Below the pieces are notes generated by a model. That model was given only the letters and a program-made list of their open reading frames with translations, was not told the DNA's origin and did not search any database. A stretch of DNA of 64,000 nt from Burhinus oedicnemus (lineage: Eukaryota > Chordata > Aves > Charadriiformes > Burhinidae). The stretch is from assembly GCA_008921705.1 (NCBI GenBank), contig VFFE01008908.1, positions 2,409,657 to 2,473,656 on the forward strand. Direction: 5' to 3'. Of the stretch, positions 40,801 through 53,700 are shown piece after piece (position 1 is the first letter of the stretch; the number at the start of each line of letters is the position of its first letter). The position numbers were made by a program, and so were the translations under genes.

Positions 40801-42884
40801 ACTGGAGCCAGGTATTTTCTTGAGCAAAACTTATGCATGGAATTAGACTTTACAAAGGAAGGACTTTTGCATAAAATTAGGTGGTTTTGGGCACCTGCCC
40901 TTCAGCCCAGCCTGGTGGTGGGTGATGTATGGACAGAAGCCATGAGAGGGTGAGACTCATTTTCAGAGGGAGTGTGCGCAAGCAAGGGGTGCCCCTGTGG
41001 ATAAGAATTAATTTTACTGCTACAATTTGCATGCAGGAGGTTGCTGAAATGTTACTGGCATATCTTTCAGATTCTCAGGAATTGCGGGTGCATACAATTC
41101 AGGCTCAAAAAGAATTTATCAGCATTTATAAACTTGCATCTAGCACTAGAATCTACTAAACAATACCAATATCAAGTATGTGCCCTCTCAAGTCTGAGGA
41201 GATTTTTGGAAAGGATAATCAGAGCGGATTGAAACGTTTCAAATGGTAAAGAATCCAGCATGCTCTAGGGTAGGTCCTTTTGGCAGCTTTCTACATGGTG
41301 TTGGTTTCTGTGTTAGCTCATTTTCTTCTTCCATGCTCTGGAGTGAGTTGCGTGGGGTGAGCCTGCTTTTGTCCTCAGCTCTGGGCTCAGCATCTGCGGA
41401 GCCGAGATCCCCAGGGCTGCAAGAAGCCTATATTTCCATTAAGAACTTTCTGGAATTTAGCAACAAAAATGTGGTTTAGCAATCATTTTGGGTTTGGGGT
41501 TTTTTTTCTCTTTTCTTTTTTTCTCCCCATTTAAAATAAACGTAACAAGCATCACAGCGAGCTCCCTGTGGGGACAATGATGTGAGTGTAAGTATTGCTA
41601 TAGCCCCTATTTTTGCAACTGCCATCTTGGCTAGTGCATCAGTGACTCAGCTGGGAAATCCCAGCTACTGCATAAACCAAATAACCAAACTTTCCAGCGG
41701 GGGCCGTAACAGACTGAGATGCTAGATGGAATGGGCACAGAGGGAAGCTAAAAGCAGATATCATCAGTAAATTGCATATTTTCTGTGGTTAAACAAGCCC
41801 TAGCTCAGCAAAGCTTTTTCACCTCTAGACATTATTGTGACATTAATCATTGAGTCATGAATCACACAGTATTTCAGAAGAAAGCCTACGTTATATGATA
41901 CATGCAGTTCAGTGCATTAATATCTTCACTGGAATAAGCCCTTGCATTATGTCCAAACTGTTTGTCATATTTGTTCTTTTTGCTATGAGAAACCACCTTG
42001 TCTTACTGTCTCTTGTGCAAAGAAAAAATATGGACTGTTTAGTTAAAAGATAAAGAAATGCTTTATTATTTCAGCAGATGCTCTTTTTTGTGCCCCGTTT
42101 TGTTCTGGAGTAAAACGGTGTTGCATGAAATAAAACATCTGGAGTTTGGAAGGTCAGCTCTGATATAGGAGAACTGTAGCCCACAGATCTATCAAGCCCT
42201 CCAAGTGCCTCCTGTGTGGGAAACCATTTTCATAGTGTAATAACCAGAGACCATTTGTTAGCAAATGGGTTGATACTCTGCTCTTGGAGTGATGGGTGTT
42301 GCTGGGGTAACTCAGGAAAGATTGATGAGCCAGTTTTATTTGCCTTAATTTCAGTTTTATTGTTTGAGCCATTTCTGTATTGAGCATCTTGGTCTTTAAA
42401 AATTTTCCTTCTTCTAATAGCTAAGCCTACTGCCTAAGCCTTCCTTTCTTCAGTAAGAAATTTAATCTTTTTTTTAAAAAAAAAAAGCTATCTGGAGAAC
42501 CTAAATACAAAATACCTATTTTTTTTTTTAGAATTTGACTTAGCGTTTCAGACTAGGGGTTTGTGTGTTTAGTTTTGTTTTTACACTAACATTTCTGTTA
42601 AAATGTTGCAGGACTGTGTTAGGCAGATAGGCTGTTCCTGCCCATGGTCGTTTAACGGTCTACACTCTTTTTCTCATTTGTCTGATATTGCTGCTACCTG
42701 CCAGACCCACTGTCCAACTGTGCTCCATTGCAGTATTATTATTCTTGATTTGTTCTGCAGTGATTCCTAGAGGCTTCAGCCAGGAATCTGCAACTGTGAT
42801 GCTATGTTCAGTGTTAACAAGTATTGAGATGACCTCTGCATTACATATTCACAATCTAAAAAATCATAATGCAAATTATAACAG
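34866..42884. other. Intronic sequence, no gene recognised
   Basis: No exon or RNA gene was found. Simple repeats include a T27 run at 35792-35818 and a G/T-rich run near 38725-38750. The segment about 37880-38190 has the even, motif-dense look of a conserved non-coding element (see findings), but conservation cannot be tested here. A region with extra CpG lies near 38570-38600. Confidence 0.55.
35792..35818. repeat. T27 homopolymer
   Basis: Twenty-seven T in a row, flanked on both sides by short pyrimidine-rich sequence. It gives rise to a spurious lysine-rich frame on the - strand. Confidence 0.95.
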
Positions 42885-43425
42885 ACCATAGAAACAGCTG
42901 CAGTGGTTCAGCCCAAGGTCCATGTAGCCCAGCATTCTGGCTCCAGCTGTGGCCATAAATAAGATGCCTAGCAAACGAAAGGAAAAAAGCAAGATACTTG
43001 ATATTCCCCCACTTCTTTTCCCAGATCTCCCAATCACCAGCACTTCATTTTCAGCTCAAGGGATTTTCTACACCCTCTTTTGCCACCTCCAATGGGTACA
43101 TCTTCCAAGTGCTTTCCCAGTCTCCCCTTGAAGCTCCTCAATAAGCTTGTTGCACCCACAGTGCTCTCCAACAAGGAGGTCTGCCACAGCCTGTGTGAAC
43201 TACTGCCACTGTTGGGTGGTTTTGAACCAAGCTCCTATTAGCTTTGGTTGGTGTCTCCTAGACCTTGTGTTGGGAGAGACAGGGAGCAGCCAGTCCTCAC
43301 GTGCCTTCTGGGCATGTTGGAGACCGATGTCCGCAACAGGCTGCAGCATCCCAGCCCGCTCTCTTGGTCCTTGTATGGCAACTGCTCCAGACTTCGATTG
43401 TCCTGGTTGCATTTCTTTGAAGGGT
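42885..43425. repeat. Probable ancient LINE-like (CR1/L3-type) remnant
   Basis: Several phrases match a dispersed repeat that I remember from turtle and bird genomes. These include 'aaggtccatgtagcccag' near 42914, 'ggccataaataagatgcc' near 42951, and 'ttggtgtctcctagaccttg' near 43248 followed by a 'gttgggagagac' segment. Their order and spacing (about 350 bases between the first and last blocks) agree with that memory. No coding sequence is left and divergence is high. I am not certain of the family name or the orientation; an alignment to a repeat library would settle it. Confidence 0.45.
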
Positions 43426-44433
<1,008 letters not shown>

Positions 44434-47400
44434 AACAAAACATTGACCTGGTGGGTTACATGTAGTAGAATTTCTTTTTTTTTTTTTTTTCGTTGGAGGC
44501 ATGCGGTGGTGTGCCACAGCTCCAGGGGAGACTCAGTTTTCAGCTTGGGCAGACTTCCATGTGTGACAGTAGATAAGGTTCAGGTAGGGTTTAAAAGGAA
44601 ACCAGTTCATCCTGGAACTCAGCTTTTTGGAAGAGTTGATGGTTTGATGCAGGCCGGTGATGCTTACTGTGAAGAAAACAATCCCTAAAAAGCAGCCATG
44701 AAATGAGTGCTTGCCTTAGAAATAGTCTTCATTAATATTGTTAAGGTGAATGTTCCTTTATTGGTTTGAAACCTATGAATAAAAAAACTGTTTTTATTTT
44801 TATTTCCTTAGCAGAACTTTATGTCTGATGCTTATTTAACTTGTGAAACTGAACAGCATTTTATGGCTGGGTGCCATTGTAGCAGGCAACTGCCACTTTT
44901 GGAAGGTCATCCTCGATTCAAGTAGGAGATAAACAGCAAGAGGTAGTGAAGCTGAGAAGGAAATGCTCTTTTTCATTCAGAAAACAACCAGGAGAGAAAC
45001 TGAGAAGTTGAAAGAGTGTAATCTTTAGAAGTTTGGAATCTTTACTCAAAATCATTGGCATTTTGGGAAGATGTACAAAGAGTGGAGAACGATGCAATTT
45101 CATTGCACCTCTGTTTGGCGTTCCCCAGCTGCCAGGAGAGGCTATTCTAAAGCAAAGGTTTTTCTGCTTGAACTTTGAGCTGTGGGGATAATGGTATGCC
45201 TTTCAGATCAAGCTGGGATAAGAACTAGTAACCATCTTACTGAGATGAGCAGCAAAATATTTTGAAGTTTTCTATCTCGATATGAATTAGAGGTTATTTA
45301 TCCTGTTAGACTTATATAAATATTGAATAATGGTGTTGCCACTCAAAATCGGTATTTGCCAACAAATATCACATAATGGTCTGTAGAGTAATAGCCATTT
45401 TCAATCTAAGTGTCGCATGCAGGAGAACTGTGTAGGACCACTGTTAAAATTGTGTGGCAACACTGACAAATGTTGATTCTTCAAAGGGCTGATGCTATAT
45501 ATCACCATTGAGTTTATTCTCATTTTGTCAGCGGAAAGCATGGACCAAATAACGTTTAAAGTGCTGTGCATGGACATAAAGAATAAATATGGATTATTAT
45601 TTTCTATTGAACACTTTCATTTTCCATTTTGTCAACGTGAAACATGATTAGTTTTCAATCATCTAACTTGCCAGGCTGCAGGTTTTTAAAGCATACTGCG
45701 GAAAGTGCCTTCTAGGAGAGCACAGGCAGCGTTAGGCTCGGGAGATGCAATGTCGTGATGCTAATATCCTTCTGCTTATGTGTTATATTCCAATTTCTAA
45801 AGCAGCAAATAAAGCAAATGAGCGTAATTTCTGTGGAAGCATTTTGTGCGTTACCAAGGTTACATTTTGAAACCCTTTCCATTGATTCTTTTCTCTGATT
45901 TATTGAACTTGCTGGTGAGGTAAACTGCTTGGACTCGCTAAAGGCTTTTGATTTAAAATTAAGAGCAGTGAAAGTGATTCCTGCCTTTTAGAAATAGCTG
46001 GGGGAGATATGGATTGTTGATGTATTAATAAGAACATCGCTATTTATGTTCCATTTAGGAAACAAATGGAAAATCTGAGAAATGGAGTTAGTTATTGTGT
46101 GTCTCCATAATTCCTGAGTTGTAAAGCAGGTAGCATTTAATTTTTTCTTCATGTACTGTGGGGATGGTATTAGCGGTAGCTTTTAAGAATGATGCTAATA
46201 TTCATATGTGAATTTGAATGAGACTGCTGCATGCACGGTGGGTTGGGATGCTTTACAGGTCTGGAGATTAATCTAGCTGTACACTCATATTTTTATTCCT
46301 TGGTACACGTGACCAGTAAATCCAGAGCCCTGGACCAATCTCTAGTGCTAATGGATTATGAAGTCTTGTATTTTGAAAATGGAATTCCCTGCTGATTATG
46401 TGGTAAACACGAACAAGAACACAAGGTCACTTGGACTGAGCATGCTTGGTCTGACAGCTGCTTTTTGTTGCACTAATATAAGGGCTAAATGAAGTGATAA
46501 CTAGTAAATGCAAAATGGAGAAAGGTGATGTTAACCCGTTCTTCCTCAGAAATTCTAGTAAGAATCCCATGTGGTTCAGCTCTGATGAGTTTGGTACAGG
46601 TGGTGAGAAAACCCAGAGGGCTTCTGTTTCCCACCCAGCCACGTGCCGGTTGCATGCTTGGCTGACTCGGGAACTGAGTGAAGATACAGCTATGGCTTTT
46701 GTAGAAGATAGAGATCAAGCAGAGGGGAGGAAAGATGCAGAAAGTTTGATTTGACCTCGTTATTTCATGTGACAATGGCACGCTGCTTAAGCATCATTTA
46801 GATCTTTACTTTAGGAGAGTTGGTTAAGAATTTGCTTTATTTTCTGGTGAACAATCGAGGGTAAGGGAGTGGGATGATGCCAGCTCCCAAAGGGGATATG
46901 AGGATTGCCTAAATGGGTGACACAGAGATGGTTTTCTGAGAGACCAGAGGACTTCATCCCTAAATGTGGGAGCTCTCATAAAGAAGTGAGACCTTTAAAG
47001 GGACCTAAAAATGAAGTATTATTGAAGTAAGTAGATGAACCACACCGTTATTTTTGCAAGCTGAAGTCTTCCCCTGCTCCTCAGTGCCCTCTGCCCCTCC
47101 AGCACGCTTCCTTTGGGTCTTTGTACCCTCAGCTCCCTGTTGAGCTGATTTTTCTGCAAAGATCTGTAGTAAACAACAGCTGTGACAAGCTTCCAGGTGG
47201 CCTCCAAGTTTGGTTGTTGTGAGTGCTCTGCTGTTACTATCACACCAAACCCACGGATTTATTTACAGACCCAAAGCATTCTGCTCTGGAATTTACAACT
47301 TCAGCATCCTAATCTAGGACCGAGCCAGAGTACGAAAGAGAGGCAGGACACTTCATTTATGTATTTGGATGGTGCGTAAGTGCTAATGAAGCCGTGCATT

Positions 47401-50400
47401 TACAATGTACAAATCTTTGTGAAAGAGTTAGTGCAGTTCAGCCGCTGAACTAGCTTTTATTTCAGCTGAACCAACTGTGTGTTATTTCCTTTACTTTCTT
47501 CCTGATGCTCATATTTCACTGTTAGCTTCACATGCTGGGGCAGAGGCTCTTCTTTAGAGTATTTTTGTCTTCTGCTTAAGAAAAATCAGCACCTTAAACT
47601 TGAGCAATTTTATTCTCCTTATGTGTTCAGATAAATAACTATTCTCATTCCTAGCATGTAGGATCCACTGTCAAAACTAGAAAAAACCCTCAAATACGTC
47701 ATCCAGATTAGCAAGATGTTGGTCCAGTCTCAAGCTATCCCCTTTGCCTCGTTTTGTTTTGAAGCACCACATTTTTCCTGTTTTCTGATGTGCCTAATGA
47801 AGATCACCGGAAATAATGCTCTATTTGTGGGCTAGTTAATGGCTCCATTGAGCTTGGAGTAGACTGTGAATTGGCAACAATTTCATGATTACTGATTGGC
47901 CATGACTGTACCAGAAATGCTTCAACTGGTGCAGAGATTTTGCCCACAGCTTATTTCTAGTGTGGATTTCACTTATTCCAGCTCAATTTTGGCAGCCTAA
48001 ACACTGAAGAGCGGAAGGGCAGGTTTACCAACTGTGTGAGGCAGCTTGCTGGGGCACCTTGTGGCATGTCGGAGTCCACCGGTGCTAACAGAAGTTGGTG
48101 TGCCTGGCATTACACCTGATTTGGGGGGAGGCTGAGAGTCCATGATGTAGAGTGTGTTGATGTCCTGGCTGAGTGTTTCTAGGAGCAGAATTCCCCCAAA
48201 CAGGATTGGTATATGGGGAGATTTACTTAGTGGAAAATGTGATTAGTTGGAAGTACATGTAGGAACGTATCCATTAAATAGGTGTTTCCAAGTAGCCTTA
48301 CCTTGGGATATCTGTGCAATACTGTTAATTGAGAAAGATATGTGATAGCGACTTACTTTAACGTTACAGTGCAGCAGCGTGTCTAAACCACTGTTCACGG
48401 TAGGCTGAACAGACAGGATTATCTTCCTCATTTTGAAATGATGGTAGAGAGCATCTGTTTAAAATAAACAAGCAGTACTGGCCATTTGTCCTACCTGCTT
48501 ATTCTCAACAACCTGACAGCAGTTTTCTTGTCAAAGTGTATCGAGAAGAATCAAGGAGATGATATTATTTCCAGAAAAGTTTATCTCAGCGTGGTTTTTT
48601 TCCTCTGAGCACACGTACTTGATTCTTCACTTGTTTCAGTCCCATGTGACATGCAGGGGCAGCTACGGTGGGTCTGGCATCTGTACCTTTACTTGCCAAA
48701 ACAATGTACCTGTTGCAGGCATGACTGAAATAACAGATCAGTGGTCCCCCATTCACAATATTCTGCGTTTATCCTATTTCAGTACTGTGCAGTTCCTTTC
48801 TTTGCCAGGCTGTAGTCTTCAGAAGCAAAACTCTGGAAAATGCAAGGTCTTTTTGATGGTAGATGAAACAGGGACAATGTAATGGCTAGCCTAGAGTTAA
48901 GTCTTGGATGTCAGCCTAGACACTATGTGGCAATCTCCACCTACCCCACCCCCATCCCCCCCTTCCTCCCAAAATTGGCTTTTAAAACCTCAGGAGGTCA
49001 TCATTCAACAGTTGATTCACTTTCCCAAAACAAGTACATGCCCTGGGATTAATTGGCTGGAGATTTTAACGTTAGAGATTTACCACTTTCATTTCTGCTG
49101 TCTGTTCTCTCACCTTCCCAGAGTTTGATCTGTTCCTCTGTCTTCAATTACAGAACAGTAGCTCCAAGTGTTGTGGTTAGTCTTACAGGGGAGTGTGGAG
49201 CAAAATGGAAAGAAATGGATAAAAATCAATAGTGTAAGTGCCGAGTGATCTGTAAGGAAGCTTAGAAAAAGACAGCGACACCCAGGCACCTGGCTGGCCT
49301 GAGCTCTCTCACATTTCAGTGGAAAATTAGAGAAGTTTCTTTCTTCCAAGCAATCTGCTGGTGCAAAGGAAAAGCCTTCTTTCTAAGGAAAACCAATAAT
49401 ATTGAACAAGGAAAAGTCACAGTATTTATAGGACAAACTTTAGCAAGTGGATGTAGAATAGCATATTCAACCTTATTATCTGGATTAAATGTTTTCATGG
49501 ATAATTGAACTATCAAAGGGTAGTTCAGTTGCTCCAGGAGTCGGATAAGCTGCTACATGCATAACCACCGTCATCTGCAGGTAATGGAGGACTAGAGAGC
49601 CTAAATGGGCTGGGGTATGATGAAACTGCTGTCAAACACGCAGACTTAGGTGATTTCCCAAGATAGCTTTTAAAGTCCTGTAGCACTGGGTTCCCCATAA
49701 GTACCGCTGAACTTCAAAATGAATTGATGGAAGGGATATGCAAACCAGCTCACAGAAGGTTCTTTGCTATAGAATACTGGGTATAACACTGTATCAGTAT
49801 ACTGGGAAAAATTGTTGAAGCGAAGCAGAAAGACGTTTGTGTTACAAATGCATGTGTTTTTACATGTGGGGATATTTGAGTCGCAATTTTGCAGTTATTT
49901 TTAGTTGCTAATTTTTATTAAGGATAAACAGAATCACTGACAGTGCACATTATTTTTCTTCACAGGCAATAAATCATCAGTTTATGTACACAAATGTTCT
50001 TTGAATTCTCAAAAGCTTTCCAGACCTGCAGCCGTATTTATTATCCAAGTACCTTTTGTTGCAGTTCCCTTCCTAAAGGTGTAATTCTGCTTTTGTAATG
50101 AGAAAAAGTTGCAGTTGTGAAATACTCATTTGAAGGCCCACACTGATAAGGTGATGAACAGCAAGCTGATCTTTCTTTTTTTAACACACGGAAAATAATT
50201 TTGTTTTACAAGATTTATGTTAGGAAAAAGTTCTAAATATTTTTAAAATAGCGTCCTTATCACTAGGATGCAGCACACAGGTACCTGTGGAATGTAAAGA
50301 TAATTTTTCTCAAGAACATTTTCTTGTGAGTTAATCTAACTCTGAAGAATATGAGACGTATTTTCCATGCCAGCTAATGTACACACATTTACTTTTTCCT

Positions 50401-50718
50401 GTGTTTTCAGCAGGGACTGTATCCTGAGTACAACCAGTCGGTTTAGAAAATCCTTGTAGCTGTGTTCCAGGGAGTGCAGAATTGCAGCAGAGTCCCCTGC
50501 AGTTTTCAGGGATATAATTGTTTCACATATTAGTGAACCAGATGTGTTTTCACTTTCGAGATAGAAAAATGCCTCATTTTTAGCAACAGGGCCAACATTT
50601 CTGCAATCTAGTTCCCTTCTGTACGCAGTCATTTCTGTTTAATCCAGGAGACTTCAGACTTTTTTTCCATCTGGTCTGTCCTTTCAGATCAATAGTGCTT
50701 TTTGTGCCAGTGGAACTA
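44434..50718. other. Unique intronic sequence, no gene recognised
   Basis: AT-rich sequence with no exon or repeat family seen. A T16 run lies at 44475-44490, close after the donor. The part about 45480-45960 has long motif-dense AT-rich stretches that look like conserved non-coding sequence, but I cannot test this. The frames at 48559-48882 (+) and 46485-46781 (-) look like chance. Confidence 0.55.
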
Positions 50719-50794
50719 TTGGTGTGGTTTGGGGTTTTTTGGTTTTTGGTGGTGGTTTTTGGTTTGTTTTTTTTGTTTTGTTTTGGTTTTTTTT
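50719..50794. repeat. 76-bp tract of only G and T on the + strand
   Basis: Every base from 50719 to 50794 is G or T, with GG, GGG-like and one GGGG runs separated by T runs. This is complete strand asymmetry, on the same strand as the MAGI1 transcript. It could form two-layer G-quadruplexes in DNA or RNA or favour R-loops (inference). It explains a glycine/phenylalanine/tryptophan-rich frame that can be read here. Confidence 0.92.
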
Positions 50795-53700
50795 AAACAT
50801 TTGGAAATAAAAGCACTTACGATAGCAAATATTGCTCCATCTGCTTACCCATTTGTGAGGAATAGCTTTTTTGTATTTCACTGTACACCCAGTTGAAATG
50901 GCATGAGGCACCGGAGAACAGTACAAAGCAGAAGAGCTCAGCCGTACAGGCTCTCCCATGCCACTTGCCAAAGGAGATTTGGGTAAGAAGTGTGGGAAGA
51001 GATTACATGGCTAGTTTTCTTTGTTTTCTTTGCTGGTCTCCAGTGTACTTAATTTTGCATTTTTTCATTGTGGTTGCTTTGTACTATGGCAAAGCATCTG
51101 TGAGTGGATATTTAGGTAGTACAAAGTCTGTGCGTATGTTTTAAAACGTCAAGGTTTCTAAGGTTGTGAGTTTCCTGGAAAGCAGAGAGTGAACCAGGAC
51201 TGAGAGGCGGTACTGCTGTTTGGAGGTGAAGGGGTGGAGATGAATTACCCCACGTTGTTCAGTCCAGAACTGGCTCTGTCCTGCCGTAGTTTTATTCACT
51301 GTCACAATTTAAACTATAGAAGAAGCAAACCACAATATCCCCCAAAGTAATGGAATGAAAATCCGCTGAAGAGTATGTGGTCAAAGGTGGTAAGTGTCCT
51401 TATACCCAAATTTTTCATACGATGTCCCAGGGTCCTGATTAGATGTTTTGTGATGGCTGCAGTGTCCCAGGTTTTGATTTCATCGAGGCGGTTTGACTTC
51501 TTTTCAACAACCGCCATGTGTCTGTTCAAGGTCTACAGCGTATTGATTATGCTGCAAGCCAACAGAGTGAGTGTTCCGGGCAAAAGGAACAGTTTAAAAT
51601 GAGGAAAAATTAAATGTATAGCCATTTTTTAACCTGTTCTTCCACTCATATTTGCATTTGGGATTCACATTTGATATTTCACGATTAACACTCTCTAGAA
51701 AGTACCCGTTGCTCTGTATAGGTAGGTATGTTTGTCCTTGGATGTGTTGATTTGCATGGTGGTTTCACAGTTACAAAAGTCCCATGCGTCTTTTATCAAA
51801 GATGTCAGTACTTAAGAAGACACCTGAAAATCCTATTTATATGATACTATTCTGGTCCAGTGCGGTACCCGCAATGTAGTGTGGGCAAAAAGAGTGCCAT
51901 TGCAGAGGAGGAAATGCCTGTGTGATTCCCAGTCACATATATTGCTGCCGTGACAGTCTCTGAGCCCAGGAGGGCAATGGCAAGTGCAAGCTCCTGACGG
52001 TTTGATGGGGTTGCAGACTTGCTACATTTCATCTTCAAACAATTACCCTTTTTTTTAACGTTACCGTGCTTCTTCACATAAAGCGTGCTGTATTTGTCCT
52101 CTAAATCCTTTCTCTCTTTATTTCAGCAGAGAGGAGATTAGCCATGTAATCATTTATAAAGCTGTTTAGGTTCTGCTAGCTGGTTTTCTTTGGGGAGAGT
52201 CATACCCGGTACCTTTACTAGGAATAACTGTGTAAATTAATCCTCACTGATTTCCTTACCCCCACCCCCAGCGAGTAAGAAGGCAGAAAAAATAGAACAA
52301 ATATTTCTAGTTCTGCCCCTATTGAAGGAGAAATAAATCTTTCCTATTAGTCATAAAGGTCTAGATGTATCCTTTTTTTATAATGTCCTCTTGAATAATT
52401 AGAGCTTTGAGTTATGAAGTCAAGATTCCTGGGTCATTGCCAGAACAGATTTGTTTAAGGGGGACACTAGTTCCCTGAATTCCTTTTAAAGGGCTTTGTA
52501 ATGTCCCAGGCTGCTCTTAATTAGTGATTTAAGAGGGAATGCATCTGTTTCACTGAGGATTGTGAAAATTATTATTTAAATGGAAGTGTTTAATAAGTGG
52601 CTCTTTGAAAGGCTAATGTATCTTCAAAATGAGGCGTGTGTCACAGAGCAACCAGGTGGATAGTGATCTAGTAATCCTACTTGCAGGGGTTTTTGGGGGC
52701 TGCAGGTGGAGAAAAACACCAAAGACCCTTGGAAGTGTCATCTGCTGTTGGATTATGTTACATACTTCATCATTTATTCACTACCGGCACTTTTTCTTTA
52801 AACTGCCAGTTTAACACTTCATTTACCAGGGGAAAAAACAGTAAACAAATGTTGATGTTGGTAAAAGGAGGTCTGTAGGAAGAAGCGGTATTGCGTATTA
52901 GATACATTAATGATACTTCATTTTTATCTCAGACCGCCATGGCAACTCAAATACTGCCACTACAGTACGGATTTTTCTACCAAATTTAAATCTACTTAAT
53001 GGAAGATTGTCATATGCTAAAAATGCGCAGGTAATCTTTGCTGTGTTAGGAATTTGAACGGGTGTACCTCAGAACTGAGGGGCTGGGGCAGGTGATGCAG
53101 GAAAGAGGAACTCCAAATCAAGAAGCTGCTACTTTTAGCAAACTCTTCCTTGAATACATGAGGAGGTGGATATTTATAAATGCAGCATTACCATCTCCTA
53201 CTGTTCACAGGTCCTGAATTAGTAATCAAAAACTTCACACTGGATATTTTGACTCTTTTCATTTACCTGATAGTTTCTGAGCCCTTACTGCCATCTTCTT
53301 TCATGTTTTTCTAGGGTGTGGGGGGTTTTTTGTGCTTTGTTTTGCTCAGAGGGGGCTAATATATGAGAACTGAAAATGTGCTTGAACAGTGAGGTTATTT
53401 GCAGCTCTCCTAAATCCAGGCATGTAAGGGTTTGGGAAAAGCAGTTAAGTGTTGCAAGATGCGCAAGAGAGTTGAGGAAAACCCGGCAGGACCCTAAAGG
53501 TCAGTGCAGAAGGAGGAAGGCTGGACGCCACAGTGGGGCAGAGCTGGACCCAGTTCTCTCAGGAATGTAAACATCCTATAATGTTCATAAATAGCTTCCC
53601 CATTTTTGCATTCCCATAATTTTAAATGTATATTTTGCTATTTCACTTAGCCTTCTGCAATCCTCTGCAAAATACCCAGCGTTTTCTAGAAGGGAACAGC

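Noticed and set aside
47435..47451. Palindrome AGTTCAGC-C-GCTGAACT, which could be read as an inverted nuclear-receptor half-site pair
   Set aside because: Same chance expectation; the half-site match is loose and isolated.
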